Assembly (NCBI RefSeq): GCF_027857615.1 | Contig: NZ_JAQIFT010000068.1 | Location: 124,001-188,000, forward strand | Source of the DNA: Holtiella tumoricola | GTDB taxonomy: Bacteria > Bacillota > Clostridia > Lachnospirales > Cellulosilyticaceae | Length of the DNA stretch: 64,000 nt | Direction of reading: 5' to 3' | In this document: piece by piece, positions 26,180 to 34,794 of the stretch | Layout: every line of letters starts with the position of its first letter | How positions within the stretch are numbered: position 1 is the stretch's first letter | The notes under the pieces: generated by a model | The model's input: the letters and a program-made list of their open reading frames with translations, nothing else | Databases searched by the model: none | What the model was told of the DNA's origin: nothing | Made by a program: the position numbers and the translations under genes

Positions 26180-26986
26180 CTATAATGAATCATGTGATGC
26201 TTTTACAACCTGTTCTGCTAATCCTTCCATATCTAAGCTACTTTCTGCTTGTGCATCTTTTCTCAAGTAAATTAAATATTCAATATTTCCTTCAGGCCCT
26301 TTAATTGGTGAGAAATCAAGACCATGTACACTAAATCCAATACTTAAAGCATATTCCCATACTTTTATAATAACTTGCTTGTGTACTTTTGGATCTTTGA
26401 CTACGCCATGCTTTTCAACTTGCTCACGACCAGCTTCAAATTGAGGCTTAATAAGTGCCCCTACTTCTCCACCGTCTTTAAGTAAATTATATACAGGAAG
26501 TAATATTTTTGTCAAAGAAATAAAAGAAACGTCGATTGAACTAAAATCAATCTCATCTGGTACTTCTTCATGTGTTACATAACGCATATTCGTTTTTTCC
26601 ATACACACAACACGTGGATCTTCACGAAGCTTCCATGCAAGTTGCCCATATCCTACGTCAATAGAATATACTTTTTGGGCGCCATTTTGAAGCATACAGT
26701 CTGTAAATCCACCTGTTGATGCTCCAACGTCCATACAGATTTTATCAGTGAGTGTAATAGGAAACTGAGCCATAGCTTTTTCAAGTTTAAAGCCACCACG
26801 GCTTACGTAACGCATTTTTTCACGTACTTCTATTTGCGCAGTCACATCTACTTTTAATCCTGCTTTATCTTCTTTTTGTCCATTAACGTATACAACGCCT
26901 GCCATAATATAAGCTTTTGCACGTTCTCTTGATTCCGCAAGTCCACGGTTTGCAATAAGCACATCTAGTCTTTCTTTATCTGCCAT
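26180..26986 (-). CDS. tlyA: TlyA family S4-domain rRNA methyltransferase
   Basis: The 268-residue protein has an N-terminal S4 RNA-binding domain (residues 1-60, RLDVLIANRGLAESRERAKAYI) and an FtsJ-like SAM-dependent methyltransferase domain (DVGASTGGFTDCML, near 86-100; SSIDVSFISL). Relatives 2'-O-methylate ribosomal RNA; some were once called haemolysins. Its start codon shares one base with the dxs stop (TAATG), so the two are coupled. Confidence 0.93.
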   Translation of the reverse strand: MADKERLDVLIANRGLAESRERAKAYIMAGVVYVNGQKEDKAGLKVDVTAQIEVREKMRYVSRGGFKLEKAMAQFPITLTDKICMDVGASTGGFTDCMLQNGAQKVYSIDVGYGQLAWKLREDPRVVCMEKTNMRYVTHEEVPDEIDFSSIDVSFISLTKILLPVYNLLKDGGEVGALIKPQFEAGREQVEKHGVVKDPKVHKQVIIKVWEYALSIGFSVHGLDFSPIKGPEGNIEYLIYLRKDAQAESSLDMEGLAEQVVKASHDSL

Positions 26987-28860
26987 TATGCTCTCTCTTT
27001 CTTTGTCATTTCTTTAATTTTAGTAATCATATGATGATTTGATAGTTTTTCTTTCTCAAGAAGTGAAGGAATATCACCATGTTCTACAATACCTGTCTCA
27101 TACGCAAAACTATAGAATACATTATTTTTACCATGTAACATCATCCACTGTGCAATTTGTGCACCAAAGCCATCTTTAAGTACATGGTCTTCCATTGTAA
27201 AGATCGTTGGATACTGACTTGTAATACTTTCAAGTCCTTGTTCATCTACTGGAACAATACAAGGTGCTTCTATAACAGCTACATTTATGCCTTCTTCTTC
27301 TAATAACTTTTTCATTTCTAAAGCTTGTGCTACCATTTTCCCTGTAGCAAGAAGAGCGATCTTCTCTCCTTCTTCTAAGGTTACCATTTTACCATCTGTA
27401 TAAGGTAATTGATATTTTTTATCAAGGGTTACTGTACCACGCGGGTAACGAATCGCTACCGGCGAATTTAAACTAAAAGCATACTTAAGTGCTGATTCCA
27501 TTTCTTCTGGCATTTTAACCGATAAAATAGTCATATTAGGAATATTACTTAAAAAAGCAATATCAAAAATTCCTTGGTGTGTGGCACCATCTTCTCCAAC
27601 TAAGCCTGCACGGTCAATTCCAAAAACAACGGGTAAGTTTTGAAGGGCTACATCATGTAACACTTGGTCATAGGCACGTTGTAAAAATGAAGAATACACT
27701 GCAAATACTGGTTTATAACCACTTGATGCAAGACCTGCAGCAAACGTTACTGCATGTTGTTCCGCAATCCCTACGTCAAAGAAACGTTTTGGAAATTGTC
27801 TTTCAAAGTGACTCAACCCTGTCCCATCTGACATGGCTGCTGTAATTCCTAATATATGGTCATCCTTTTCTCCTAAGCTTACCATGGCATAGCCAAAAGC
27901 ATCTGAGAAAGTATATGCATTAGATTTTTTAGGTAATTCACCTGATTTAAAGTCAAAAGGCCCTACTCCATGATAAGCACTTGGATTTTCTACTGCTGGT
28001 CTATAACCCTTTCCCTTAAGTGTTTTTACATGAATGAGTACTGGTCCTTCCATAGCTTTTGCATTATTAAGAATTTCTATAAGGTCATTCATATTATGCC
28101 CATCAATCGGTCCAAGATAAGTGAAGCCCATTTCTTCAAATAAAGTATTCTCAACAAGAACTGTTTTAACACCTTCTTTAGTTTTACGAACTACATCTAC
28201 AAGTTGGCTACCTACCACTGGCACTTTATTCAGTAGACCTTCAATATCTTCTTTTGCACGCAAATAGTCTTTATTTGAACGGAGGTGATTAAGATGTCTA
28301 CTCATTCCACCTACATTTTCTGAAATACTCATTTCATTATCATTAAGAATAACAATTAAGTTTGTATGCCCACGCCCTGCATTATTCATTGCTTCATAAG
28401 CCATGCCTCCTGTTAAGGCACCATCTCCAATAATAGCAATGACATGACTATCTTCCCCTTTTAAATCCCTTGCAACAGCCATCCCTAGAGCTGCTGAAAT
28501 AGAAGTTGAGCTATGACCTGTTTCAAAGGCATCGTGCTCACTTTCTTTACGTTTTGGGAATCCACTCATCCCATCTATCTTTCGTAATGTTTTAAACCCT
28601 TTTCTTCTACCAGTTAAGATCTTGTGTACATAAGCCTGGTGACCTACATCCCACACCATCTTATCTTTTGGTGAATCAAAGATGTAATGGAGCGCTAAAG
28701 TGAGTTCTACAACACCTAAATTAGAAGCTAAATGTCCTCCTGTACGAGCTAATGATTGAACAAGAAACTGTCTAATCTCTTTTGCTAAGACTTGAAGTTC
28801 ATCTAGATCTAGCGCTTTCAAATCTTCTACACTTTTAATTTTATCTAATGTTTTCAACAT
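26986..28860 (-). CDS. dxs: 1-deoxy-D-xylulose-5-phosphate synthase
   Basis: Thiamine diphosphate enzyme that joins pyruvate and glyceraldehyde 3-phosphate, the first step of the MEP isoprenoid pathway. The ThDP motif is GDGALTGGMAYEAMNN, and the transketolase-type pyrimidine and C-terminal domains follow (DVGIAEQHAV, YDQVLHDVALQNLPV, RYPRG). The frame runs back to 28941, but the ATG at 28860, with GGATGG upstream, gives 624 residues, the normal length. It supplies the precursors used by ispA just upstream. Confidence 0.95.
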   Translation of the reverse strand: MLKTLDKIKSVEDLKALDLDELQVLAKEIRQFLVQSLARTGGHLASNLGVVELTLALHYIFDSPKDKMVWDVGHQAYVHKILTGRRKGFKTLRKIDGMSGFPKRKESEHDAFETGHSSTSISAALGMAVARDLKGEDSHVIAIIGDGALTGGMAYEAMNNAGRGHTNLIVILNDNEMSISENVGGMSRHLNHLRSNKDYLRAKEDIEGLLNKVPVVGSQLVDVVRKTKEGVKTVLVENTLFEEMGFTYLGPIDGHNMNDLIEILNNAKAMEGPVLIHVKTLKGKGYRPAVENPSAYHGVGPFDFKSGELPKKSNAYTFSDAFGYAMVSLGEKDDHILGITAAMSDGTGLSHFERQFPKRFFDVGIAEQHAVTFAAGLASSGYKPVFAVYSSFLQRAYDQVLHDVALQNLPVVFGIDRAGLVGEDGATHQGIFDIAFLSNIPNMTILSVKMPEEMESALKYAFSLNSPVAIRYPRGTVTLDKKYQLPYTDGKMVTLEEGEKIALLATGKMVAQALEMKKLLEEEGINVAVIEAPCIVPVDEQGLESITSQYPTIFTMEDHVLKDGFGAQIAQWMMLHGKNNVFYSFAYETGIVEHGDIPSLLEKEKLSNHHMITKIKEMTKKERA

Positions 28861-28911
28861 TTTTCCATCCATCCGTTTTTCTAAATTTAATTTTAAATTT
28901 AATTTAATAGT

Positions 28912-28938
28912 GTAAAAGAGTGGCATACGCCACTCTTT
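28912..28938 (-). terminator. Hairpin between the PAP2 gene and dxs, possible attenuator
   Basis: A perfect 10-bp stem AAAGAGTGGC/GCCACTCTTT with a 4-nt loop starts 4 nt past the PAP2 stop codon. Only four U follow, so it may reduce rather than stop read-through into dxs. The A+T-rich tract beyond it could hold a dxs promoter. Confidence 0.55.
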
Positions 28939-28941
28939 CAT

Positions 28942-29388
28942 TTAAGGAATCAAAATTAAGGCCACTACTATTCCCAACACTGCACCAGCTGCCACTTGAA
29001 GCGGTGTATGTCCAAGAAGTTCTTTAAGACGTACTTCCATTGTAACATTTGGGTCTTGCATGACATCAATAATACGATTTAAGAGTGCTGCTTGTTTACC
29101 TGCTTCAAGGCGTACATTGGCTGCATCATACATTACAATAAAACTGAGTACAGCAGCTATTGCAAACAAAGCACTATCATAACCATAAAGCTGACCTACT
29201 CCAATTGCCAAAGAAGTAGATATTGCACTATGTGAACTTGGCATTCCGCCTGAAGAAATCAGCTTATGAAAATCTAAGCGATGCTCATTAACTAGTGTTA
29301 AAACAACTTTTAGTACCTGTGCCACAAGCCAACTCAGGAGTGCTGCAAATAAAATTCTGTTGTCCATTATTTCAGTAAATTGTCTCAT
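28942..29388 (-). CDS. Divergent PAP2 family membrane protein (YuiD-like)
   Basis: The 148-residue protein has four to five membrane segments and the family motifs KLISSGGMPSSHSA (residues 42-55), with the conserved SSH resembling a PAP2 phosphatase site, and ELLGHTPLQVAAGAVLG near the end. The family (DUF212) is thought to be phosphatase-like. Its place between ispA and dxs hints at a link to polyprenyl phosphates, but that is inference. AAGGGGGG lies just before the ATG. Confidence 0.88.
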   Translation of the reverse strand: MRQFTEIMDNRILFAALLSWLVAQVLKVVLTLVNEHRLDFHKLISSGGMPSSHSAISTSLAIGVGQLYGYDSALFAIAAVLSFIVMYDAANVRLEAGKQAALLNRIIDVMQDPNVTMEVRLKELLGHTPLQVAAGAVLGIVVALILIP

Positions 29389-29399
29389 TTATACCCCCC

Positions 29400-30275
29400 T
29401 TAATTTTTCCTGTGCACTAAACTTGTTGCTAATTCTTCTAGCAACTGTGTATCTCCCTGTACACGTTCAAGACATTTAATTGCTTTAGCTGTTAGTTCTT
29501 CAGCAATTTTATAACAAGTCTCTACATCATAAAAAGAAAGATACGTATTTTTGTTGTTTTTCACATCACTTTTAACTGGTTTCCCAAGTTCTTCATCAGT
29601 TGATGTTTTGTCTAAAACATCATCTACTATTTGGAATACTTGACCTAGATATTTCCCATAAAACGTAAGTGCCATCACTTCCTCTGGGCTTCCACCTCCA
29701 AGGATTGCTCCCATTTTCACAGCTGCTGCAATTAATGCACCTGTCTTATGTATATGGATATTTTGAAGTTCTTCTAAAGTGATTACTTTGTTCTCACTTT
29801 GCATATCTAAAATTTGTCCGCCAATCATACCTTCGCTACCGCTTGCCTCTGCTAGTACATGAGCAGCCTGTACTCTACGCATATCATCATGTTCTAGAGC
29901 ATCTTGTAGCATCCAAGTGAAGGCTTCATTAAGAAGAGCATCACCTGCTAAGATAGCTGTAGCTTCCCCAAATACTTTATGATTAGTTGGTTTGCCACGT
30001 CTTAAGTCATCATCATCCATAGCTGGTAAATCATCATGTATTAAAGAATAAGTATGGATCATCTCAATTGCACATAAGTACGGTACAATCTCTCCTTCTC
30101 CACCTACAGCTTCAAAGCTCAGTTGCATAAGAGTAGGTCTTATACGCTTTCCCCCAGCGTATAGACTATAACGCATCGCATCATAAAGCACTTGAAAGTT
30201 TGCACTTTTTTCTGGAAGTGCTGTTTTCAAATGCTTTTCGATTTGCTCTCTATAAACTTCAAAATTATTTTTCAT
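29400..30275 (-). CDS. ispA: Farnesyl/geranyl diphosphate synthase
   Basis: Class I trans-prenyl transferase making C15-C20 prenyl diphosphates from IPP and DMAPP. The first aspartate-rich motif is DDLPAMDDDDLRRGKPTNH and the second is VDDVLD, both with Mg-binding Asp; GGKRIRP binds the diphosphate. About 291 residues. A frame start at 30290 is possible, but GGGGAAG before the ATG at 30275 favours the shorter form. It overlaps the end of xseB by 11 nt. Confidence 0.93.
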   Translation of the reverse strand: MKNNFEVYREQIEKHLKTALPEKSANFQVLYDAMRYSLYAGGKRIRPTLMQLSFEAVGGEGEIVPYLCAIEMIHTYSLIHDDLPAMDDDDLRRGKPTNHKVFGEATAILAGDALLNEAFTWMLQDALEHDDMRRVQAAHVLAEASGSEGMIGGQILDMQSENKVITLEELQNIHIHKTGALIAAAVKMGAILGGGSPEEVMALTFYGKYLGQVFQIVDDVLDKTSTDEELGKPVKSDVKNNKNTYLSFYDVETCYKIAEELTAKAIKCLERVQGDTQLLEELATSLVHRKN

Positions 30276-30498
30276 CTTTTTCTTCCCCATTCATCTTATT
30301 CCATTTATTCTGGTCTAAAATATAAACTTCTTGTTCAGCTTGTTGTAACATTTCAGTACAAAAAGCTGCTAAATCTATCCCTTTTTTATAGCTCTTTATA
30401 CTCTCATCTAATGAAAGCTTCCCTTCTTCCAACGCATAAATGAGCTGTTCAAGTTCTTCCATTGCACTTTCAAAATGCTTGGTTGTTTTTTTAGCCAT
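30265..30498 (-). CDS. xseB: Exodeoxyribonuclease VII small subunit
   Basis: The 77-residue protein is of the usual size, with the helical pattern FESAMEELEQLIYALEEGKLSLDESIKSYKKGI that marks XseB. It joins XseA to form the nuclease that cuts single-stranded DNA into acid-soluble pieces. It lies 4 nt after xseA and overlaps ispA. Confidence 0.95.
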   Translation of the reverse strand: MAKKTTKHFESAMEELEQLIYALEEGKLSLDESIKSYKKGIDLAAFCTEMLQQAEQEVYILDQNKWNKMNGEEKDEK

Positions 30499-30502
30499 GC
30501 TC

Positions 30503-31702
30503 TTATCCTTTCTTTTCTACCTTTGCATAAAGTACGCCATCGGTTACCTCAACATGAATAGCATTTCCTATTTCTACTTGTTCAATAGAAGTAAGAACTT
30601 TGCCATTTTCAGTTGTTGTAAAACTATAGCCTCTTTTTAAAGTTAAAAGGGGTGAAAGCTTCTCTAATTGTCCAATACGTGTATTTAATGTGGTATTGTA
30701 TGTTGCTAATTTCTTTTCAAATCCTTTTGTTAATGCTTCTACCTTATAATCTAATGTAATCCTAAGGTCTGCAAAATATTTCTCTTTATTTTTATACACA
30801 GGACGAGAAAGTAAGCGTTCAAGCCTTATTTTCTCATCTTGTAAATGTTTTTCAACATGATGTTTAAGCAGCGAACGACTTCTTTCTAACTTCATCAGAT
30901 AGGCTTCTTTATCTGGGATAACCAACTCTGCCGCTGCAGAGGGCGTTGGTGCCCTTAAGTCACTTACAAAGTCTGATATTGTAAAGTCAATTTCATGTCC
31001 AACAGCTGAAACAATAGGAATTTCAGAAGCAAAGATACAGCGTGCTAAACGTTCATCGTTAAAACACCACAAATCTTCTATAGAACCTCCTCCACGCCCT
31101 ACTATAAGCACATCTACTAGTTTTTCCTTATTGGCTCTTTCAATGGCTGCAATAAGTTCTAAAGTTGCATACTCTCCTTGTACATGTGTTGGATAAATAT
31201 AAAGTGGAATGGCATTATTTCTTCTTTTGGCAACATTTAAGATATCTTGTATAGCCGCACCTGTTGCTGATGTAATAATACCTACTTTGCTAGGATAAGT
31301 TGGAATAGCTTTTTTATAATGTGGGTCGAAAAGTCCTTCATCACTAAGTTTACCTTTGAGTCTTTCAAACTGCTCGTATAGTGTACCTTGACCTTGCTTT
31401 TCAATTTCCCATACATAGCACTGAAACTGTCCTGTCTTCTCGTAGAGCGCAATGCGCCCTCTTACATACACTTTCAAGCCTTCTTTAAGTATAAAATCTA
31501 ATGTAGCTGCATCCTTAGCGAACATGACCGCATTTAAACTTCCAAATGGATCTTTAATCGTAAAATAAATATGACCTGATTGATGATATTTGCAGTTAGA
31601 AACTTCTCCTGAAAGCCATACATCAGATAATAGATAATCTTCTTCTAATAAACGACTTACATAACGGTTAATCTCTGAAACAGCTACAATTTTTCTTTTC
31701 AT
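30503..31702 (-). CDS. xseA: Exodeoxyribonuclease VII large subunit
   Basis: The 399-residue protein has an N-terminal OB-fold (residues 20-100, VWLSGEVSNCKYHQSGHIYFTIKD). A catalytic domain follows with GIITSATGAAIQDI, the conserved VGRGGGSIEDLWCFNDE and SAVGHEIDFTISDF, and then a coiled-coil tail. It works with XseB in DNA repair. It starts 2 nt after nusB; folD, which lies between nusB and xseA in B. subtilis, is absent. Confidence 0.96.
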   Translation of the reverse strand: MKRKIVAVSEINRYVSRLLEEDYLLSDVWLSGEVSNCKYHQSGHIYFTIKDPFGSLNAVMFAKDAATLDFILKEGLKVYVRGRIALYEKTGQFQCYVWEIEKQGQGTLYEQFERLKGKLSDEGLFDPHYKKAIPTYPSKVGIITSATGAAIQDILNVAKRRNNAIPLYIYPTHVQGEYATLELIAAIERANKEKLVDVLIVGRGGGSIEDLWCFNDERLARCIFASEIPIVSAVGHEIDFTISDFVSDLRAPTPSAAAELVIPDKEAYLMKLERSRSLLKHHVEKHLQDEKIRLERLLSRPVYKNKEKYFADLRITLDYKVEALTKGFEKKLATYNTTLNTRIGQLEKLSPLLTLKRGYSFTTTENGKVLTSIEQVEIGNAIHVEVTDGVLYAKVEKKG

Positions 31703-31704
31703 AT

Positions 31705-32106
31705 CTATGCCTCAATTTTTTTTACGATATTACCTAAGATACCATTAATAAATTGTGGTGATTTATCTGTACTATATACTTTTGCAATTTCAATTGCTTC
31801 ATTGATTGCAACTTTTTCAGGGATATCTTCACCCCATTTAAGTTCATAAGTTGCCATACGAAGAAGCATATGATCTACTTTAGCCATACGATCGATTGAC
31901 CAGTTTTCAAGACTATTTGTAATCATTTCGTCTAACTCTGTTTGATGTTCTAAAATGCCCTTAAATTCGTCTATGATAAAAGTCTTTATTTTGCCTTTTA
32001 CATCATTTAAATAATTGTTAAGGATTGTGTCTGTATCCTTTTCTGGTTGAAAGCTCACTTCATAGAGCATTTTCATAATTAGTTCTCTAGCTTCACGTCT
32101 TGTCAT
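31705..32106 (-). CDS. nusB: Transcription antitermination factor NusB
   Basis: The 133-residue all-helical RNA-binding protein acts with NusE in rRNA antitermination. Family features include the N-terminal RREARELIMKMLYE, VDHMLLRMATYEL and the C-terminal VAINEAIEIAKVYSTDKSPQFINGILG. A hairpin in the short gap from the Asp23 family gene may tune its expression. Confidence 0.95.
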   Translation of the reverse strand: MTRREARELIMKMLYEVSFQPEKDTDTILNNYLNDVKGKIKTFIIDEFKGILEHQTELDEMITNSLENWSIDRMAKVDHMLLRMATYELKWGEDIPEKVAINEAIEIAKVYSTDKSPQFINGILGNIVKKIEA

Positions 32107-32128
32107 TATTTATCTCCTTATTAACGAA

Positions 32129-32150
32129 AGCTAACCTCTTAAGGTTAGCT
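32129..32150 (-). terminator. Hairpin between the Asp23 family gene and nusB
   Basis: AGCTAACCT/AGGTTAGCT with a 4-nt loop lies 8 nt past the stop of the Asp23 gene. The U tract is short and interrupted, so partial termination is more likely than a full stop. Confidence 0.5.
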
Positions 32151-32157
32151 CACCAAA

Positions 32158-32568
32158 TTAGTGTTCTTCTTGAGGTTTTGTTTGTGAAAAGTCTACCCCA
32201 ACAACATGCACATCTACTGATTGTACGTTAAGTCCTGTCATTGTTTCAATAGAATTTTTAACTTTTTCTTGTACTTTTAAACAAGTATCTTGAATTTTAA
32301 TACCATATTTTACAATAATAGCAAGGGCTGCGTGCACTTCATCAGCATTTACTTCAATTTTAATACCTTTAGATGCTTTTTTACCACGAATAGTTTGAAC
32401 GATATCATTTTTTGCACCTGCAATAGCACATACGCCATCTACTTCTAATGTAGCGATTTCTGTAATAACTGCAATAACATCATCAGCGATTTGTACTTCG
32501 CCTGCCTCTTTATATTCTGTATCTCCATCTACATTAATGTCTAAATCAATCACTTTATTTTCTTCCAC
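32158..32568 (-). CDS. Asp23/Gls24 family protein (YqhY-like)
   Basis: The 136-residue protein is of the Asp23/Gls24 fold: DDVIAVITEIATLEVDGVCAIAG, then KIEVNADEVHAALAIIVKYG and VDVHVVGVDF at the end. In B. subtilis yqhY occupies the same place between spoIIIAH and nusB and affects lipid synthesis control. The start is GTG at 32568, with GGGAGG 8 nt upstream. It is first in the transcript that continues into nusB and xseA. Confidence 0.92.
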   Translation of the reverse strand: MEENKVIDLDINVDGDTEYKEAGEVQIADDVIAVITEIATLEVDGVCAIAGAKNDIVQTIRGKKASKGIKIEVNADEVHAALAIIVKYGIKIQDTCLKVQEKVKNSIETMTGLNVQSVDVHVVGVDFSQTKPQEEH

Positions 32569-32662
32569 AGTAATTGCCTCCCATTTTTCTTTATTATAGA
32601 AATACCCAACTTACAATCATTTATACATGTTGGCTTTCTAAAAGATACTTACTTTTATCCTT

Positions 32663-32690
32663 ATTATATCAAAATATACCAAAGTTGCAA
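32663..32690 (-). promoter_or_regulatory. Sigma-A promoter of the Asp23-nusB transcript
   Basis: TTGCAA (32690-32685) and TATAAT (32668-32663) on the minus strand are 16 bp apart. The site lies between the spoIIIAH terminator and the Asp23 family gene. Confidence 0.6.
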
Positions 32691-32702
32691 ATTAGATTCT
32701 TT

Positions 32703-32738
32703 AAAAAAAGAAAAACCGGTACACCATTAGTGTACCGG
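32703..32738 (-). terminator. Terminator of the spoIIIA operon
   Basis: CCGGTACAC/GTGTACCGG is a perfect 9-bp G+C-rich stem followed by a long U-rich tract on the minus strand, about 14 nt past the spoIIIAH stop codon. Confidence 0.92.
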
Positions 32739-32751
32739 CTCTTTATAACTT

Positions 32752-33462
32752 TTATTTATTGGCTGTTTGGTTATTTACTTTAAGACAAGAAATTTTGATT
32801 TGTCCTACTGTGTAACCCGTTTTTCTTTGAACGATTTCTTCGATTTGAGCAATTTCTGCATCTGTTAAAGCTTCTTCTTTATTTACGACTACATCTACTG
32901 TATCTTCATCCATTCTTACAAATACATCTTTGAAACCTTTTGCACGAAGAAGAGATTCAGCACCTGTTTCTTTTTCAATACGTTCTTGAATCGTTAAAAG
33001 ATCATTAGCAGCTTTTGATTTTGCATCTTTGTCTAAGTTTGGATCTGCTACGTATTCATTTAAAGCTTCAATTTGTTTTGCTCTTGCTTGTTCTCTAAGC
33101 ATTTTTTCTTCTGCAAAATAACTTACATCTACATTTTTACTATCTACTGTTGTTACGTTTTGTTGTTCTGAATCTTTTTTAGCAATTACAACTTCTTTTT
33201 GACCTACTGTTGCATCTGGATTAGATACTTCAACAGCAATTAAACCATCTTCTGAATCTGGAGGTAATGTTTCCATTACACCAAATTCATCAAAGAAATC
33301 ACGGTCAAATTCTGCATCTGCAATATCGATTGTTGCTTCATTTTCAGCTACTTCTGGTACGGTTAAACTGCTTGGTGCTTCTGTCAAACTTAAGTAAGCC
33401 GCAATGGCTATCATGAATACTAGAACTGTTACAATAACTTGATTTCTCTTAAACTGGAACAT
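32752..33462 (-). CDS. spoIIIAH: Stage III sporulation protein AH
   Basis: Mother-cell membrane protein that binds forespore SpoIIQ and forms part of the SpoIIIA-SpoIIQ channel. There is one N-terminal membrane segment (residues 9-26). An acidic linker and a helical stretch lead to the C-terminal YscJ/FliF-like ring-building domain (about 150-236: ESLLRAKGFKDVFVRM and VDVVVNKEEALTDAEIAQIEEIV). It is the last gene of the eight-gene operon. Confidence 0.93.
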   Translation of the reverse strand: MFQFKRNQVIVTVLVFMIAIAAYLSLTEAPSSLTVPEVAENEATIDIADAEFDRDFFDEFGVMETLPPDSEDGLIAVEVSNPDATVGQKEVVIAKKDSEQQNVTTVDSKNVDVSYFAEEKMLREQARAKQIEALNEYVADPNLDKDAKSKAANDLLTIQERIEKETGAESLLRAKGFKDVFVRMDEDTVDVVVNKEEALTDAEIAQIEEIVQRKTGYTVGQIKISCLKVNNQTANK

Positions 33463-33478
33463 ACAATTGACCCCCTAA

Positions 33479-34192
33479 TTAGTTATTAACCATTTTATAA
33501 ACTGCAATTTTATGTACTGGGACATCTAGAAGTGATGATACAGATTGTATAATAGCATTTTTAATATTCACATCATCAGCTCCTTCTGCTAATACTAAAA
33601 CCCCTTCAACTTGTGGTTTATTTTCTTTGATGACGAAAGGTGTGTCCCCTTTTTCTTTTACGATTTTCCTTTCAACATCTTGTTTTTCACTTGTTTTTTT
33701 ATTGCCTGATTGGGTAAGTTCATCTATATCTAGGCTATTTTGTGTAATTTCTTCAGCCAGTACTTTTTCTGTGGAACTAGAAGTTGTAACCATTACTTTT
33801 GTTACACCTGCTCCATCAAGACTTGTCAGGATTGTCTCCATTCTCATCTCAAGGAGCTCTTCATAAGTCATCGTACTCGTTGTATTTGCTGTTCGAGTAC
33901 TTGCTTCTACCACTTCATTCCCTTCACTCATAACAGGCTGTGCATTTGGCTTTTGGGGCAAATAAGTGAGTAGAATGCCACCTACAATAAGTGCAAAAAG
34001 TATAGCGGCTACGGGAACCTTAACCTTCTTTCCCACTTGTCCTAGCAGATCCCCCAGTTTCGGATCACTTTTAGGTTCCTGCTTCTTAACTGTTTCTTTT
34101 TCTTCAAGCTTATCTCTGATTGTACCTTCGGGTCTGGTTACGTTGTTCACATTGATGGTAAATTGTCTTTTTTCATCTTCATTACCTGACAC
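33479..34192 (-). CDS. spoIIIAG: Stage III sporulation protein AG
   Basis: The 237-residue protein has a soluble N-terminus, one membrane segment (about residues 59-75) and an extracytoplasmic ring-building domain with GAGVTKVMVTTSSSTEKVLAEE, which forms the large ring of the feeding-tube-like channel in B. subtilis. It ends with SVSSLLDVPVHKIAVYKM. It lies 16 nt before spoIIIAH. Confidence 0.93.
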   Translation of the reverse strand: MSGNEDEKRQFTINVNNVTRPEGTIRDKLEEKETVKKQEPKSDPKLGDLLGQVGKKVKVPVAAILFALIVGGILLTYLPQKPNAQPVMSEGNEVVEASTRTANTTSTMTYEELLEMRMETILTSLDGAGVTKVMVTTSSSTEKVLAEEITQNSLDIDELTQSGNKKTSEKQDVERKIVKEKGDTPFVIKENKPQVEGVLVLAEGADDVNIKNAIIQSVSSLLDVPVHKIAVYKMVNN

Positions 34193-34210
34193 TGCACTTT
34201 CCTCCCAACA

Positions 34211-34783
34211 TTAACTATCTTGTACTATAATATATATATTAGCGTTGTCCACATTATAGAAGTCTTTTATGCATTTTTTTATTTCATTTTCTAAATACGC
34301 TTGGTTAAGTACCACACTTTCATTCTTATTTCCAATCGTAATAAAGGATTCTGATGTGTGTGGTATGACTTCTATTTTCATTTCTTGTATGCTCATATGG
34401 CTGCCTTTTAGTGTCACTTCACTACTTAGAGACTCTACTGATACAGGTAGTTGTGCTTCTAATAATGCTGTGAGTTGTTTTTCTATTTGTTCTTGATAAA
34501 CTTGCTTTACAGATTCTTCTTGTTTCTTTTTCTCTTCTTGATAAGGAATATACTCTCCATCTTCAAATTGCTTTTGGTAAAAGGTAATATACTCGCTAGG
34601 AGGTGTTCCTTGAATCCACTCTTGACTAGATATCAACGTAATCAAAGGACTCGCTATCACCACAAGCACAATAAACCCTAATACCAGTTTCAAATACTTT
34701 TTAAGCTCTGATACTGGAAAGATCATCTCAACAATGACAACAAAAAGCATTGTCCAAATAATCGTTAGCAAATAATTTCTCAT
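34211..34783 (-). CDS. spoIIIAF: Stage III sporulation protein AF
   Basis: The 190-residue protein has two N-terminal membrane helices (about residues 5-22 and 34-52) and an extracytoplasmic domain, as in SpoIIIAF. The frame reaches back to 34825 inside spoIIIAE, but GGAGGAGG just before the ATG at 34783 marks the start. It sits in its standard place between AE and AG. Confidence 0.92.
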   Translation of the reverse strand: MRNYLLTIIWTMLFVVIVEMIFPVSELKKYLKLVLGFIVLVVIASPLITLISSQEWIQGTPPSEYITFYQKQFEDGEYIPYQEEKKKQEESVKQVYQEQIEKQLTALLEAQLPVSVESLSSEVTLKGSHMSIQEMKIEVIPHTSESFITIGNKNESVVLNQAYLENEIKKCIKDFYNVDNANIYIIVQDS

Positions 34784-34794
34784 GGCCTCCTCCT

